Origin: Toxoplasma gondii ME49 | Taxonomy: Eukaryota > Apicomplexa > Conoidasida > Eucoccidiorida > Sarcocystidae | Length of the DNA: 64,000 nt | Assembly (NCBI RefSeq): GCF_000006565.2 | Contig: NC_031471.1 | Location: 434,001-498,000 of the forward strand | Direction of reading: 5' to 3' | Shown here: positions 37,001 to 48,747 of the stretch, piece by piece | How positions within the stretch are numbered: position 1 is the stretch's first letter | Layout of the letters: each line of letters opens with the position of its first letter | Notes under the pieces: model-generated | What the model saw: only the letters and a program-made list of their open reading frames with translations | Told to the model about the DNA's origin: nothing | The model's database searches: none | Program-made: the position numbers and the translations under genes

Positions 37001-38518
37001 GCAGGAACACTTTTTTCTTGACTTTCTCGGTCGCTGCCGCCAGCGGATTCAAGTTCAAGCTGTCCTGTCTCTTTGGGGCTAGCCACGTGCGCCTCGCTCG
37101 CGGCCGCCGACGCATTCGCGCCATCGGGACCCTTCGAGGCAGAGGGACAGAGAGGACGAAAGGAAGAAGACCGTTGAAGCTGGAGAGGAGAAGGAGAGAG
37201 GGGAGCGTCTGTGCTAGAATGCGAATGGAGAACCGACTCCGAAGAATGACGAGAAGGAATGATTACACGACCATCGCGGGTGAAGCCTAGGATCTCCGTG
37301 GTGACCGAAGAGCTTCGACCTGGAGGGGGGTGAACGGCAAAAACACAGAAGCCGAGGTGAAGAACACCCAATAGAGGGAGCATAACAGAGAAGTCATCGA
37401 GCCATTGCAGAAATCTGACTGGAGAGGGACACAGACGAAAAGAGGGTACAAGCAAAGAAAAAATCTTAATACTGCAGCGACAAGGAAAGCGAGAGATAAG
37501 ACTCCATACTTTCCGGGAAAGTCTGCATGGTCCTCCTGAATCCTTTCCTCCATACGGCGGGTGTTTCTCGCATGCTTCTCCTTACTAGTTTCCACTGTAT
37601 TCGTGCCGTCTCTCCCCTTTCTGGTTTTTCCATTTTTTTCTCTCCACAATCAGTATCAATTCTACCTGAGGCAGCCTCGTGGGAGTAATTGAAAATGGTG
37701 GATCTCATCAGCCCCCGCCCGTCGTCGAGATGGTGGCCTGCCAAGACGCCGACCAGCGTCGTCTTTCCACTGTCCACGTCCCCGACAACAGCAACTTTTA
37801 CCTCGAAGAGGACAGAGGGCTCTGGGCTGTCCTGTTCACAGTCTGCTTCTGTCGACTCTGCCTTTCCCTGATCCTTCCTGTCGTTCCTTCTCTTCTTCGC
37901 TCTCTGTTTTCTTTCGTCTCTCCGGTTGGGCTTCGCGGCCACTCGCGCGCTGGCAGAGGAAGAAGAGGTGACGTGGTTGGAAGGCGCCCCCAACGAGAGA
38001 GACGGACAGACCGGCGCATCCGTCTGAGAAGAAGAAAAGACACTCAGTGGCCTCATCTTCCCTCCACGCAATATCGCGTCTGCTTCCACTTCGGTTTCTT
38101 CACCTCCACCAGATGTTCGGGGCGACATCCCACATGCCTCCGCCGAGACGCCTCGCGAGCGTGGAGACAGACCCGACAAAGAACTTGAAGTGGGGAAAGA
38201 CGCTTCGCGCAGCAGACTCGGTCGCGAACTGGAGGACTCCGATGCAACAGAAAGGCGAAGACAGCCGCAGGGAGGCAGCACCTGGACAGACACCGGAAGA
38301 AGCGGCAGGGGAGACGAAGGAGAGGCAGACGACGGCGGGAGAGAGGAGGAAGGGGAGGAAGAGGAAGAAGGAGAAGAAGGAAGACATGTAGGACAGGTCG
38401 CCGTTTCCTCCAGTTGACGGTGAGACAACGGAGGCACAGCAGAAGAAGAGTGCCGGCCTCGTCGAAGACTTGACTCGGAGCAAGAAGCGAAGGAAGGGAG
38501 GTCCGAAGGAGCCCCCAT
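31088..38518 (-). CDS. GTPBP1/GTPBP2-type translational GTPase, ten exons
   Basis: EF-Tu-superfamily GTPase; GTPBP1/2 relatives act in mRNA decay or ribosome rescue in the cytoplasm. Exons, 5' to 3' on the minus strand: 38518-37666, 37319-36408, 35446-35391, 35077-34971, 34559-34448, 33739-33656, 33178-33098, 32241-32121, 31859-31757, 31184-31088; 841 residues. G1 is GDVDSGKTTLVG (after VAV), followed by LDDGRGLMRSTIFNYSHEAASGR; G3 is DLCGHERYLKTTVFG; G4 is TKTD; then SSVTGENMDIL. The later exons give FVIDRVFSVPGVGVVVSGTL, GVRSIHYKRVAVARAVRGQA, LLLHHNTTIQRGYQ, VRQAARV and finally LIFREGRTRGLGTV, colinear with GTPBP1. A Ser-rich N-terminal extension of about 240 residues precedes G1, and an insertion of about 170 residues sits between the switch I region and G3. 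An in-frame ATG at 38782 would add 88 pyrimidine-coded residues; I prefer 38518. The biological role in this organism is inferred. Confidence 0.92.
32440..32915. repeat. Degenerate tandem array with GTCTCT...AGAGAC cores, inside a GTPase intron
   Basis: Roughly 25-30-base units recur through the intron 32242-33097. Most contain a GTCTC(T/C) word followed by (A)AAGAGAC and a CAGAA/CAGCA tail. The clearest unit is GTCTCTAAGAGACAGCA at 32584. The core GTCTCT-A-AGAGAC is an inverted repeat. Units are diverged from each other, and TTTCGAA- or TCATGG-like replacements occur in some. Confidence 0.75.
36189..36330. repeat. CATA/GATA microsatellite tract in GTPase intron
   Basis: Imperfect ATACATAGATACA-type repeats in the intron between the second and third exons. 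Confidence 0.85.
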
Positions 38519-41500
38519 GGTGTGGCTGCAAGAGTAAGGCAAGCCGAAGAAGAAAGTGGAGAGAGTAGAAGGCAGCGAAGAAGACGAAAGCAACGCAGAC
38601 CGGGAAACCAGTTCGAACTGGAGACGTTGATCTATGCACGGAACAAGACGGGGGAGACAGGTGCGGAGAAAAGGGAAGGAAAAGGTTGAAGACGAGTGAG
38701 AGAGAGAAAAACTTATTGGCCTTCCGGCGAAGGACCACAAATGGAGGAGAAACAAGAGAACGCGGTCGCGGCAACTAACCATCCGGCGCCCCTGGGCCTG
38801 GGAAGGACGGTGAGCACAAGGGAGCCTTTCGCGAGGAGGGTTTGTGCGCGTTCGTCGGAGACAAAAGACTTGATAAGATTACACCACGGCGAAAAGAAAA
38901 ACAGATGGAAAGAAGAGCGCGTGCGTCTGCTTGAGGAATATCCGCCTCTATCTCGGATCCCGAACTGCCACAGGTGTGAGGAGACACAGCTCGTCAGGCT
39001 CGGGCGTGGCGTGGCAGCACAGTCTTCGCTGAGAAGATTCCAGGGAGAACGGAAGAACGCTGAAGGAGAAGGAGGCGGAAGGGAGACAGAAACGCTTCAT
39101 CAGTCAATGTGATTTGTCTTCTTTAGTTGAGGGAAACTTTAAGATAAGACAACTAGCGAACCAGCTCACTTGGCCGCGGTGACCTCGAGTGCCACATGCG
39201 CGGTGACTGCAAGACCCTTTGACCGCCGTAGTACCTTGGTTCCTTATGTGGACTACAGCGCGAGAATCTCACGGGGATTAAGATGTGATGAAGTGAAAAA
39301 GGGGGATGCGGCATCCGGTAACTCCCCCACAGCGGGACAGAGGGCGAAGAAACAAAGGGAAGCCTCCTCGATTGTAGGGAGATAGTGCCACAAGGAGACG
39401 GACAAGTTCTCGTTCTGCACCCTCTCGCCTACGGCTAGCCGAGTGGCACAGAGGAGGTGTTTTCACCCTGCACGTGCAGCAGGGGAATACATGAAACAGG
39501 AAATGTGCCTGAGATGCAACTTCATGGTTCACATGGCAAGCGACGTGTCTTTCTCCTTCGTTACGAAACAGTCTCGGCCGCTGTTTCGTCCCGCGGGCGA
39601 ACAGACCGGTTCTTCGAGCGTGTGCCAGGCGGCGGGGCGAAGGTGAATAAGCAAGCAATCTAGTCGATAGTAGAAGAGTAGAGCTTCCATTTGACGAGTT
39701 TTCAGGCATCTCATATAGGTGAAGAACACCTCTTCTATGTCACAATGCATGTATGGCCGTCGTACGTAGGAACGAGCCCGACAGACCGGTTGTTTTCTTT
39801 TGCAACTTTGGTCCACTGTACGTGGAAAAGCGAGCTGCGCGCGACGGTAAACCGATGCGTGCTCAAAAAGAGAAGCTAAGAGACTGAAACCGAATGGCAC
39901 GAGTCATACTTCCGCCTCAGTTTGCGATTTTCTCTCTGGGTCTACGTACACCTCTTCGAGTCATGACAGAGCGCTGATCTGTGAGTATGTGTTTGTGGCT
40001 ATATAGATGCATACCCACAAAATCAACGATAATCGTACGTGTAAGTCGTCTTCATTTTTCTGTATCTCCGAGATGAATTATCTTGTCAGCACGCCGGGTC
40101 AACTACGTTCGCGTCTCTTCCACGCACTTTCGGTCTTTGGCGTCGAAACTATGAGGGTTCAGAATGGTCTCATTTCTAGTTCTCTTACACGGGTGAACGC
40201 ACAAACTGGACAAAGCAGTAGAGCTGTGTCACTCCACTGTTTCCTTTGTTGAGGCCAGTCAGTAGAACACAACGTTGCCGTCTCTGCATTTCAGAACAGT
40301 TGCCATACGAATTAACGGGGAAAAGAGGGAAACTGTGCTTCTGCTAGGATGAGCACAAGGATGACGTCCACAAGATTTCCGTGGTTCCGTGTTTCAGTGG
40401 AACGAACGCCGATGAGGGCAACATGGCAACGAACTAATTAGGCTTTCCTGCTAAGATGAAAACAATACCCTTGTCTGTAGGCTTCCACCGCCCATAAAAC
40501 AATGACGATATGGACTAATTACAAAGCGATTACTGAATGTGACTGTCTGTTTCTCGTCCTGTCGTAAAAAGGCGAACTATCAAACGCCTTTACATTGTGA
40601 CGACGCATGAAAATTTCTGCATCAGAATGCCCCTTTAGAAAGCACACAAGGTGTCAGTCTTTGTTCCAGCAAGAAGAAGTCAAGGCGTGTCCTTCACACC
40701 TGTCCTTTCTCCGTCAAAACGAGGCATCGCCCTTCAACTCACCAGGGCCACAAGATTGGCTATCCGGAGACCCATACGATGGTCTTAAGCCGGCTTGTTC
40801 CGAATTCGAGCTCAAGAGGCACCAGAGGAGCATCTAAAAGGAGAGAAAACGTGCACAGAACCTTCGAAAAAGAATTCCGGCGATAGCTATGTGTGAACAA
40901 CCTGACAATTCTTGATTACACAAACGTGCACAGAGCGACAAACGAGCAATGACAACGGGTGGAGAGGCGGTTCTGTAAGACGTCAGGTTACGGCATAGAT
41001 ACGTGGGCTCCAATGAGAGAGACAAACCGATAGCAGAAGACGGAAAGTGACAAACGATAATTCGATGCAATCTAAACTGACCACTGACGGATCTCTAACT
41101 CTGTGCGTAAACCAAACACGCCACAGGACGTATGTTCTCGTTAGCCTCATCGATACCATTCTACACAGCAGAAGTTCGAAGCTGGAATCGACCACATCCC
41201 CTTGACACTGTATATAGAGGGCATGTTGGGGGTCAGGGTCACACATATGGTGAGACTGGCAGAGAACAATTGCATGGAGGTCTCTCGACAAGAGATGCCA
41301 AAATACAAGAACACTTAACGTCATCTTTCGCTGTCTGTTACACTCTCCAGACTATGATCGCTCTCGTGAAGAATGCGCTTGCGACGAAGACATTCGCTTC
41401 CTATTCCCATTCTTGGGATGGTACGTTCCTGCTTCTGAGGGCCACCCTTCTTTGTGTTTCATACAGCTTCTGCATTTCAAGACGCTTTCTACAGAGCTCC

Positions 41501-43047
41501 ATCTTTGAACGAATGCTCAAGAGTTGTTTATTGTTTCACTTTACCTACGGAAAACAGTTGTCTCATTGACACGGCCTTTCGTGCCGGCTCACGAGCTCGC
41601 TTACTCCAAACAAATTCCAGCCGCAGGCTACACCAATTTCCGATCTTCCTCTATCTTTTTCCCACGTCGAGTGCCTTTGCATCCCCTTGTGTCCATTTGA
41701 ATGTGTGATATAAACACGTTGAACGAATGACAAATCCCTTCAACTTGTGATGCCACATTTGCGGCAGGGTTTCCTCGTTTTCGGATTCCGACAACTTTCT
41801 GGTGTGGATTCCATTGGCCAGACTAAGAAGTGTATGAGACCTGCCACCAGCTTGAAGCTTCTGCCGCGTTCATGCGCGGTCAGTCAGTCGCTGCCAGTTA
41901 CCTCGAGCATAAACTCAGAGTGGACTTTCTGTCTGTAGAAGTGGCTGGCACAGCGTTCAATTGCAAGGAGACGGAACTTTTGATGGCTGGGTCTAGGCGA
42001 ATAGCTTTTGGATGTCAGTGCCAGCAGGACATCCCTAAAAAAACTGGTGTTCAACAAGCACTTTGCTCTTGGAGCCCGTGCGATGGTCTCTGTGTAGAAC
42101 ACGGTGTTCTCTCACAACTCTGTATATGCTTGCACTCTAGTGTCTACAGAAGCATCGGATTCCTACGACTGAAGACTGGGAGACATGATGCCAATCCACG
42201 ATCCCATTGTGAAACTGAGAAACCTAACGCTCAGCTACGTTGAGAAACAACGGCCGGCGCATAGAAAAGCCTCGAGACGCGTATCTACACGGTCGCCACT
42301 ATTACTTGCATGGCACACACACACACACACATGCCTCTGTCTTTCCTCGAACTTCAAATGTTTATTTCCGTCCCCGGAAGAACGGAGAACGGGGGGACGA
42401 AGTCGGCTTCCGTAGTCTCAGCGGATAGATCGCCACACACGAATTTCGGCGGAATGGGGAGACGCAGAGAAGACACAGAAATGAACGCCAATAATACGAA
42501 CAAGAGAAGAAAACAGATCCTGAATCGACCGCAAGAGAGGGATCAGAATACACATAGACGGCTCGGGGAGGGCTACCACTCTTGACCAGTCGCTCCGAGA
42601 AGACGGCGCAAAGGACAACGTGAAAGAGAGAGTGGCCACAGAGTCGGACGTCCCTATCGTTTCTCCGACAGTCTGACACAGGTGAAGAAACGAGACTCGC
42701 GCTCTCCGTCTTGCGTTCAACTCCCTTCTCCTTGCTTTCCACCCTCTGTTTTGCTATCTCATTCTCTCTTGTTTTCCGTCTGCACTGTTGCTCTCCCTAT
42801 CTTCCCCCCGGAACTGCACGATTCAGTCGCCCCTCTCCGGAAGACTCAGCAAGAGAAAATAAACGGTCTCCGTCCACTGTTACATCGTAAATCAGTCCTC
42901 TTCTCGCCAGTCCACCCGCCAGGCTCGATAACACAGTCTCTCCCTCTTGCTGCTGTCTCCGGAAAACCGAGGTGGTGCGCACACAGCGTGGCTTTTCCCG
43001 TAAAGCTCCTTCCCGTGCTCGCGTTCGATTCGCTGTGAGACGCTCCA
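38519..43047. other. Gene-poor interval between the GTPase and the bc1 hinge gene
   Basis: 4.5 kb. The left part is the GTPase 5' flank, purine-rich on the + strand. The remainder has several ORFs of 60-145 codons on both strands, many opening with GTG or TTG, with no splice-supported conserved sequence. The right end is the 3' flank of the hinge gene. Confidence 0.55.
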
Positions 43048-44540
43048 TCACTTCAAATATTTGAAGATGTCTTTGGCAACCTGAAAACAAACACTCTCAG
43101 TAACAAGACAATTTCACCTGACTGGAAAGACAGACGGACACGCTGTCATGCAAATGAAAAGAATAAACGAAAGAGTCCCCCCTCTCTCCAGAGTATCGAC
43201 GCACGGCCTGCTAAATATACATACATATATATATATATATATGAAAACAGAGGCACTTATGCGCATACAGACATACATGTATGCACCTGCAGATGCCTTT
43301 GTTGGGTTCTGAGTTGAAAAGATAACGACGCATGCACCGATGTACACATTCACACGTCAAGGAAGCGAGAGATTTGTTGCAAACTGTGTCTCCTCAAGCC
43401 CGTGTGTACAGATCGACACTCGACAGCGACATCATACCTCCAAAAAGTAAGAGAGGCGAGACACGAAATGAAAAACAAAACACTGCTGGCGCTTACACAT
43501 CTGTCAATGCAGACATGAAGTTCTTCATATTGACCGGAGCAATTGCCTTTGTTGTCGGTGCGTGCTCTCACACGCTTGGTGCAGGCCTGAGGAGAGAAAC
43601 GAAAGGAAAGGGAAAACAGACAATCCTGGTAATTCCACGGGAGCGCTGTAGCCTGGAAAATCACCCAACATGGAGAGATGTGCATACACAAAAGACGTAT
43701 AGAGACACGGAAAGACACTGGATTCGATACGTGAAACATATATTTACATATCCATATGTGTTTGAGTTTTGGTCGACTGACAGTGACGGCGAAATGGAAG
43801 TGAAAAGCACAGAAAAGAAGAAAAGCTCCGACTGGGGCTGAGAACATGATTCTACCAAGCAGGCGACCCGAACGACATGCATAGAGCCATCATCCGCGAG
43901 GCTTCCTCAACATCCCGTCTCTTCTTCTGTCTTCGTACACAAGTGTGCTATTCTAGACTTAAGAGGAAGATTTTAGCAAGACGTATGTTCCTTGCCCAGC
44001 TGCTGCTCTCCAAGAAGATACCCTGCAGCGTCCGTTCGTTAGAGACGCCCTTGAAACTTCCACGTCCACAGCAGCGACACAAATCACGGCTTAGAGGTCC
44101 GAGTCGTCGCTTCTTGTTTTTGTATGCCTCCTCCGATCTTCTCTTCCCCTTTTACTCGCACCCTTCCTCCCCTCTCGTGACTCCCCTTACTCTTTCCCCT
44201 CATCCTCACGCGTTCAAGCACAAGGTTCTTTGCAAGCTTTCCCCGCCTGTCTACACGCGCCTCTGTGTGTCCCCCTACATTCGCAGACAACGCACCTAGG
44301 ACCATCTGCACGCACACTCCGCATGCATACATACAGCCTTGCGTCGGATACGGTTGCACAGGGGCAAGAGTGTGAACACAGCTGTTGACTCACATCGTAT
44401 TCGTTGACCCAAAGAGAGCAGCGGGCGGTGCACCCAGGCTCCAGCTTTTGTCTGGGATCAACGAGCCTCTCTGCAGGGTCCTTGGGAGGAATGTAGTTGG
44501 GGAATTTGACGAAGAACTCGCAGTAGTACGGGTACGACAT
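43048..44540 (-). CDS. UQCRH: Cytochrome b-c1 complex hinge subunit (QCR6/UQCRH-like), three exons
   Basis: Acidic hinge subunit of respiratory complex III, which assists the cytochrome c1-cytochrome c contact on the intermembrane side of the mitochondrial inner membrane. Exons 44540-44394, 43586-43497, 43080-43048; junctions GAT/GTGAGT, CAG/GCC, TGT/GTAAGC and CAG/GTT; 89 residues. The C-terminal two-thirds aligns with the family: LVDPRQKLEPGC, then CX3CX9C (C-TAR-C-SLWVNEYDA-C), then CX9CX3C (C-SGQYEELHV-C-IDR-C), then VAKDIFKYLK. The paired Cys form the disulfide-linked helical hairpin of this fold. The N-terminus (MSYPYYCEFFVKFPNYIPPK) replaces the long acidic run of animal homologs, and no cleavable presequence is obvious, in keeping with Cys-motif proteins imported by the Mia40 route. 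The ATG is the first in frame within a purine-rich leader. Confidence 0.9.
43214..43242. repeat. TA microsatellite in hinge-subunit intron
   Basis: TACATACATA followed by a TA run inside the second intron of the hinge gene. Confidence 0.9.
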
Positions 44541-46755
44541 CTTGACGGACAGGGGAAGACGACAGAAAACCGAAGGTGGAAGGGGGAGACAGCGCTGGCA
44601 GCGACGTTCTGCGGAAAGGCAGGAAAATGACTTGGAAAAGAAGCGAAAGAAACGAAGTCGAGCGAGGAAAGCGGAGAGGAACTTCGCCAAAGAAACGAAG
44701 ATTCTGCCGAGGAGCTTCGCAGCAACCGACTCGCGGACTCGGACAGACACCCGAAGACGAAAAAAAAGAGGACTAGGGAAAAGAGAAATGGACCGAGGAA
44801 ACAGCGAAGATCGAAAATGCAGCGGATCTAGTTCTCTCCGGTACTTTTCCCTCGCGCAGACTGCGAAAAAAACGACGCAAAGAGCTCCGCGATGCAGATA
44901 GCAGAACAGCGAAGTTTCAAGGATGGATGCCGCCTTGATTCGAGGGGAATTTTGGCCTTCCTTGTCAACGACAAATCCAAGCAAACCTAGGTTTCAACGT
45001 GGAAACAATCAAGTCTGCTCCACACAGCCGACGACGAGACCCGGCTCTGGCGGCTTGTATTCGGAGAGTCTGTTCTCGGTCGCCCTCTCGCCCGGCGAGC
45101 ATGCAGCGTGTCCCAGACACTTTCGAGAGACTCAAAAGAGAGTTTCCAAAACCAAAGAGAAGCGTCTGTCGAGAAGATTGGTGATTAGAAAAGGAAAGAG
45201 AAACGGTAGGGCGTTTTTCGTGTCTCTCCTTCCCTTTTGAAACTCGACCGACTCTCTGAAGGGTGCAGGCTCTACACAGACACAAGAAGAGTGTGTACAC
45301 TAAAAAGCATACGGGAGACACCGTTCGAGGTTCGCCCAGAGACGACAGTTTCACACGAATTATCTGAAACTCCACCAATGCATAGACGAACTTCGATGCA
45401 TTTCCGCATATTTTCGACGCTCACGCCCGTCTACAAACGAAAGAAAAACCCCCTTTTTGTTGAGTAGATCTAGATCGTCTCAGCACACCAGAGCATCTGG
45501 TCCTCTACGGTGCCACCGGCCGACGCTCTGTTGCTGTTCTGAAAGAATTTTTGGGCGCACATCGTTCTTGCCACATCGATATGTGTACAGGGCAAGCGAT
45601 GCATATATATACATATATACATGTATACATACTTGTGCATGCAAATTTGTGTAAACGAATATGTAAGCACCTGTGCCGCGCCATCGCTAGAGCTGGTGGG
45701 GGACGTGTACCTTGAACGGCCCCCCGTCGTTTGCACATGAACGAAAACGTATTTCTATGGTTGCACATGCAGGTGTATCTTGCGTTTGCTAAGTCGTCTG
45801 CTGCAGCAGCTTTGTGTCATGGTGAGCAGCTTTCGACAGCCGCCCCAACCTGGTACGTGCTCCGGAAGTGTTGCCTGATATCGAGGCTTCCCTCCACGAA
45901 TTGTTTGCTCTTGTGACCCTTCCCCACTTTCCTCGAGCATGTTCAGTTGAAACCGACCACACGGACTCTCCATTCCTTCCGTTGTTGAGCGACTTTGTGG
46001 GGGTGGGGCGGTGATTAACGGCTCTGTCGAGGAAAATCCCTCTTGCTGTCTCACTGTCAAATTAGAGCAGCAAAAGTCTGTGACTTTACCTATGTGCAGG
46101 GCCGCATTCAAGCAGGATAGACCCACAGGTGCATACGTTCACTCACGCTTGAGTCTCCATTCACATTTCGGACCTCTGCGTGTGAGAGGCTTTGTGCCCA
46201 TCCACACCTGTCGACGGATTCGCTGCGGTCTGACTGAAGCGAAAGACAAGAGTTCTGCTACACTTTCGAAATCATCATCCACCATCTACGTGTGATATGC
46301 CCCGATCGCGGAATGCAGTTGCTCGACAGAAGCTAAGAAAAGTGAAGGAACACACACAAAGCTACACGCGTTCCTCCTGAGAGAAACCAAGCAGATACGC
46401 TCTGTTCCCATGCTGAACACGCCGAGAGCACCATGTCAGTGAAGAGAGCTAAACGACGTGAATCTACCAGAAATCATTGGAATCAACATCTTGGGTGTCG
46501 TTCTGACCTCCCGTGTCCTTTCTCGTTTCTTCTTCTCTTCTTTCTTCCTTTTCCGACCGCGATTCCCTCTCTTCCTTCTCACTGCTTCCACCTTTCTTCT
46601 TCTGGTCCGCCGGAATTGTCTTCTTTTCACGCACACTATCTCCTGTTCTACCCCGCATCACGCACTGTCTGTTCTTCCACAGGCACCTGATGTGAACTTG
46701 CTTCCTTTAGGAGAATCGACTGTCTCCACGTCCTTCCTCTCTGCGCCCTTCCCCT
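44541..46755. other. Spacer between hinge gene and the next minus-strand gene
   Basis: 5' flank of the hinge gene on the left, with a TACATATATACATG microsatellite near 45600-45645. On the right is the 3' flank of the unrecognised gene ending at 46756. No gene seen. Confidence 0.55.
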
Positions 46756-48747
46756 TTAGCTGACAACCATCTCTTCCTTATTTTCGTCCTGGTTTGAGTG
46801 TGAAATGCCGAGGTCAGGCTCGTATGAGCGAAGACGCTCCAGGAGGTGCCGGTCGTAGGTGCACTGGAGGAACTTCACGTTGAAGTAGAGAGCGGAGAAA
46901 AGTTCCAATTCATCCAAATCCACCTGGCCCAGCCGCTTCTCATGGTCCTGCAACGCACACATGCGTGCAATCCCACTCAACAAAAAGTGTATGTCCATCT
47001 AAACATATATAGCTAAATCTATAGATCTACATATAATATATATATATATGTAGAAGATATGCTGCTGTACGTGTAGATGTACATGTAGAGATGTAATTCG
47101 ACAGGAGGCCTGTGTCGGATGAAGTTTTTTGCGACGACCCCACCGTCTTCAAGTGAACGGGGCTTGATTCAAGGAAGCTAACACGATGCAATGCTCAAAA
47201 GAATATTTACATGCATGCAGCCGCCTTTAAATCGAACGACAATCATACAGATGCCCATCAGGTATACACGAATACCTGTTCGGAGATGCAAACGTGACTT
47301 TCGACGCCTTGGGTCGGTCATTTCCAAGCGACTACTTAAATGCGAGTATGACCCGTCCCACCGCACTGGCAGTAATAATCTCAAATATATATATATATAT
47401 ATATAAATTGCAAGTTTAAACGCCGTTGTCACCACACAGTCACACGCTTATGCACAGGAAGCGTGGCTGCAGTAAGAAATCCCCACGAGGGCAAAGTCAT
47501 GACTTTGTAGTGAGAGAAAGGGACACAGAAGAAACTTTCAGACGGAGCAACGCGATGAGAGACAACCAGACCCGATAGAGGACAGGCGGAATCTGAGCTC
47601 GAAGGTCGTCAACTCGAAGGAAACCAAGACTGTATACAAGTCCGGCAGAGTCGGAGATTCACCTGCTTGTCCCTCTCTTCTAGGCCGTTTCTCTCTTGAG
47701 GCGAGCAATCTCCTCCTCTTATATGAGGTGTTGGAAGCAATGTCGGACGTCATGGTCCGGAGAGCTAGCGCGATATTCTATTTCCTAGTGTCCTCTGTGT
47801 GAAGTCTTTTAGTCTGATCCTCTTCCGTCGCATGGCACATCTCACACGCAGCTACATTGGACTGACCCCCGGGCAACCTTTGAGCAGTGCTCCATAACTG
47901 GTGAGGTGTGCAAACATCCGCAGCTGGTCGAGTGGAGGATGGGCTGTTCTGGGTCATATAAACGTAGCTTCGGAGACCGGCTAAGCTGGATACCACTCTT
48001 CAAGGAGACGTTCAAAATGGTGTTCACGGATTCAGCTCCTCCTGTCACATGCTTCAGGATGCGAAGAACGGACATCGAGGCGCCATTTTTTCATCACTGG
48101 GTCAGATCGTTCTGCAGACTTCTGCTGCTGTTTTAACGTACCCGTCAACAAAGAGACTGTCGGCATATATCGTTTTACTACTGCAGCACGAGCGCGCCGC
48201 CAGAAAACAGACACCCTACCTCAAGGACCCTTCGGAGAAAGCGTTGACGGTGGAGACACTGGAGCTCGCTCTCCCACTGCAGACGCGCCATGACCTTTGA
48301 AACTCCTGGATGCACTTCCTTGGCAAGTTCTGCTCCTTCAGCCTTTTTTCGCTCTGCATCTCCCGACTGCAGCGAAGATACAGGTCCCCCCTGACCGTCG
48401 AGAGGCGCCGCACCGGACAGCGACGGTCCACCTGACTGAGCAGATGAAGGGGGAGAAGAAGAAGGAGGGAGAGGAGAAGAAGACGGGAGAGACGAAGAAG
48501 GGAGAGGAGGAGAAGAAGGGAGAGGAGACGAAGAGAGAGGAGAAGCAGCAGAAGGGAGAGGAGACGAAGAAGGGAGAGGAGAAGAAGAAGTGAGAGAAGC
48601 AGCAGAAGGGAGAGGAGAAGCAGCAGAAAGGAGAGAAGAAGAAGGGAGAGGAGAAGAAGAAGGAGCAGGAATAGACTGAAGCGGCTCAGTTGAAAGAGCC
48701 TGATTTGTCTCCCCTGCACGAGCGACGGCACTGAAGTCTTCCATCAT
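46756..48747 (-). CDS. Unrecognised protein with SSPLP repeat and conserved-looking helical C-terminus (two exons)
   Basis: I do not recognise this gene. Exon 1 is 48747-48220, ending CTTGAG/GTAGGG. Exon 2 is 46947-46756, beginning TTGCAG/GACCAT. Phases join cleanly, giving 239 residues. Residues about 20-110 are a low-complexity array of Ser/Pro/Leu units (SSPLPSSS, SAASPLP), encoded by a nearly pure purine tract on the + strand. The second half looks helical and well mixed: VMARLQWESELQCLHRQRF, then after the junction DHEKRLGQVDLDELELFSAL, HLLERLRSYEPDLGI and an acidic end. The character after the repeat fits a short coiled-coil subunit of some complex. The 1.3-kb intron could hide a further small exon. 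The first of two adjacent ATG codons was taken as start. There is no signal peptide or membrane segment. Confidence 0.7.
47020..47052. repeat. TA-rich microsatellite in intron
   Basis: Imperfect TA/ATAG run inside the intron of the unrecognised minus-strand gene. Confidence 0.85.
47383..47406. repeat. TA microsatellite in intron
   Basis: Second TA run in the same intron. Confidence 0.9.
48440..48690. repeat. Polypurine minisatellite within coding exon
   Basis: Units such as GGGAGAGGAGAAGAAGAAG and GGGAGAGGAGACGAAG repeat head to tail with almost no pyrimidines on the + strand. On the minus strand it codes the Ser/Pro/Leu repeat of the 48747-46756 gene. Confidence 0.9.

Noticed and set aside
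37666..38782. Upstream ATG at 38782 for the GTPase
   Set aside because: It would add 88 residues coded by pyrimidine-rich, 5' UTR-like sequence; the ATG at 38518 is preferred, though the upstream start cannot be excluded.
39431..39510. tRNA-like string CTAGCCGAGTGGCACAGAGG
   Set aside because: It resembles the D-arm of a Leu or Ser tRNA, but no T-arm (GGTTCGAATCC type) or acceptor pairing follows within tRNA length.
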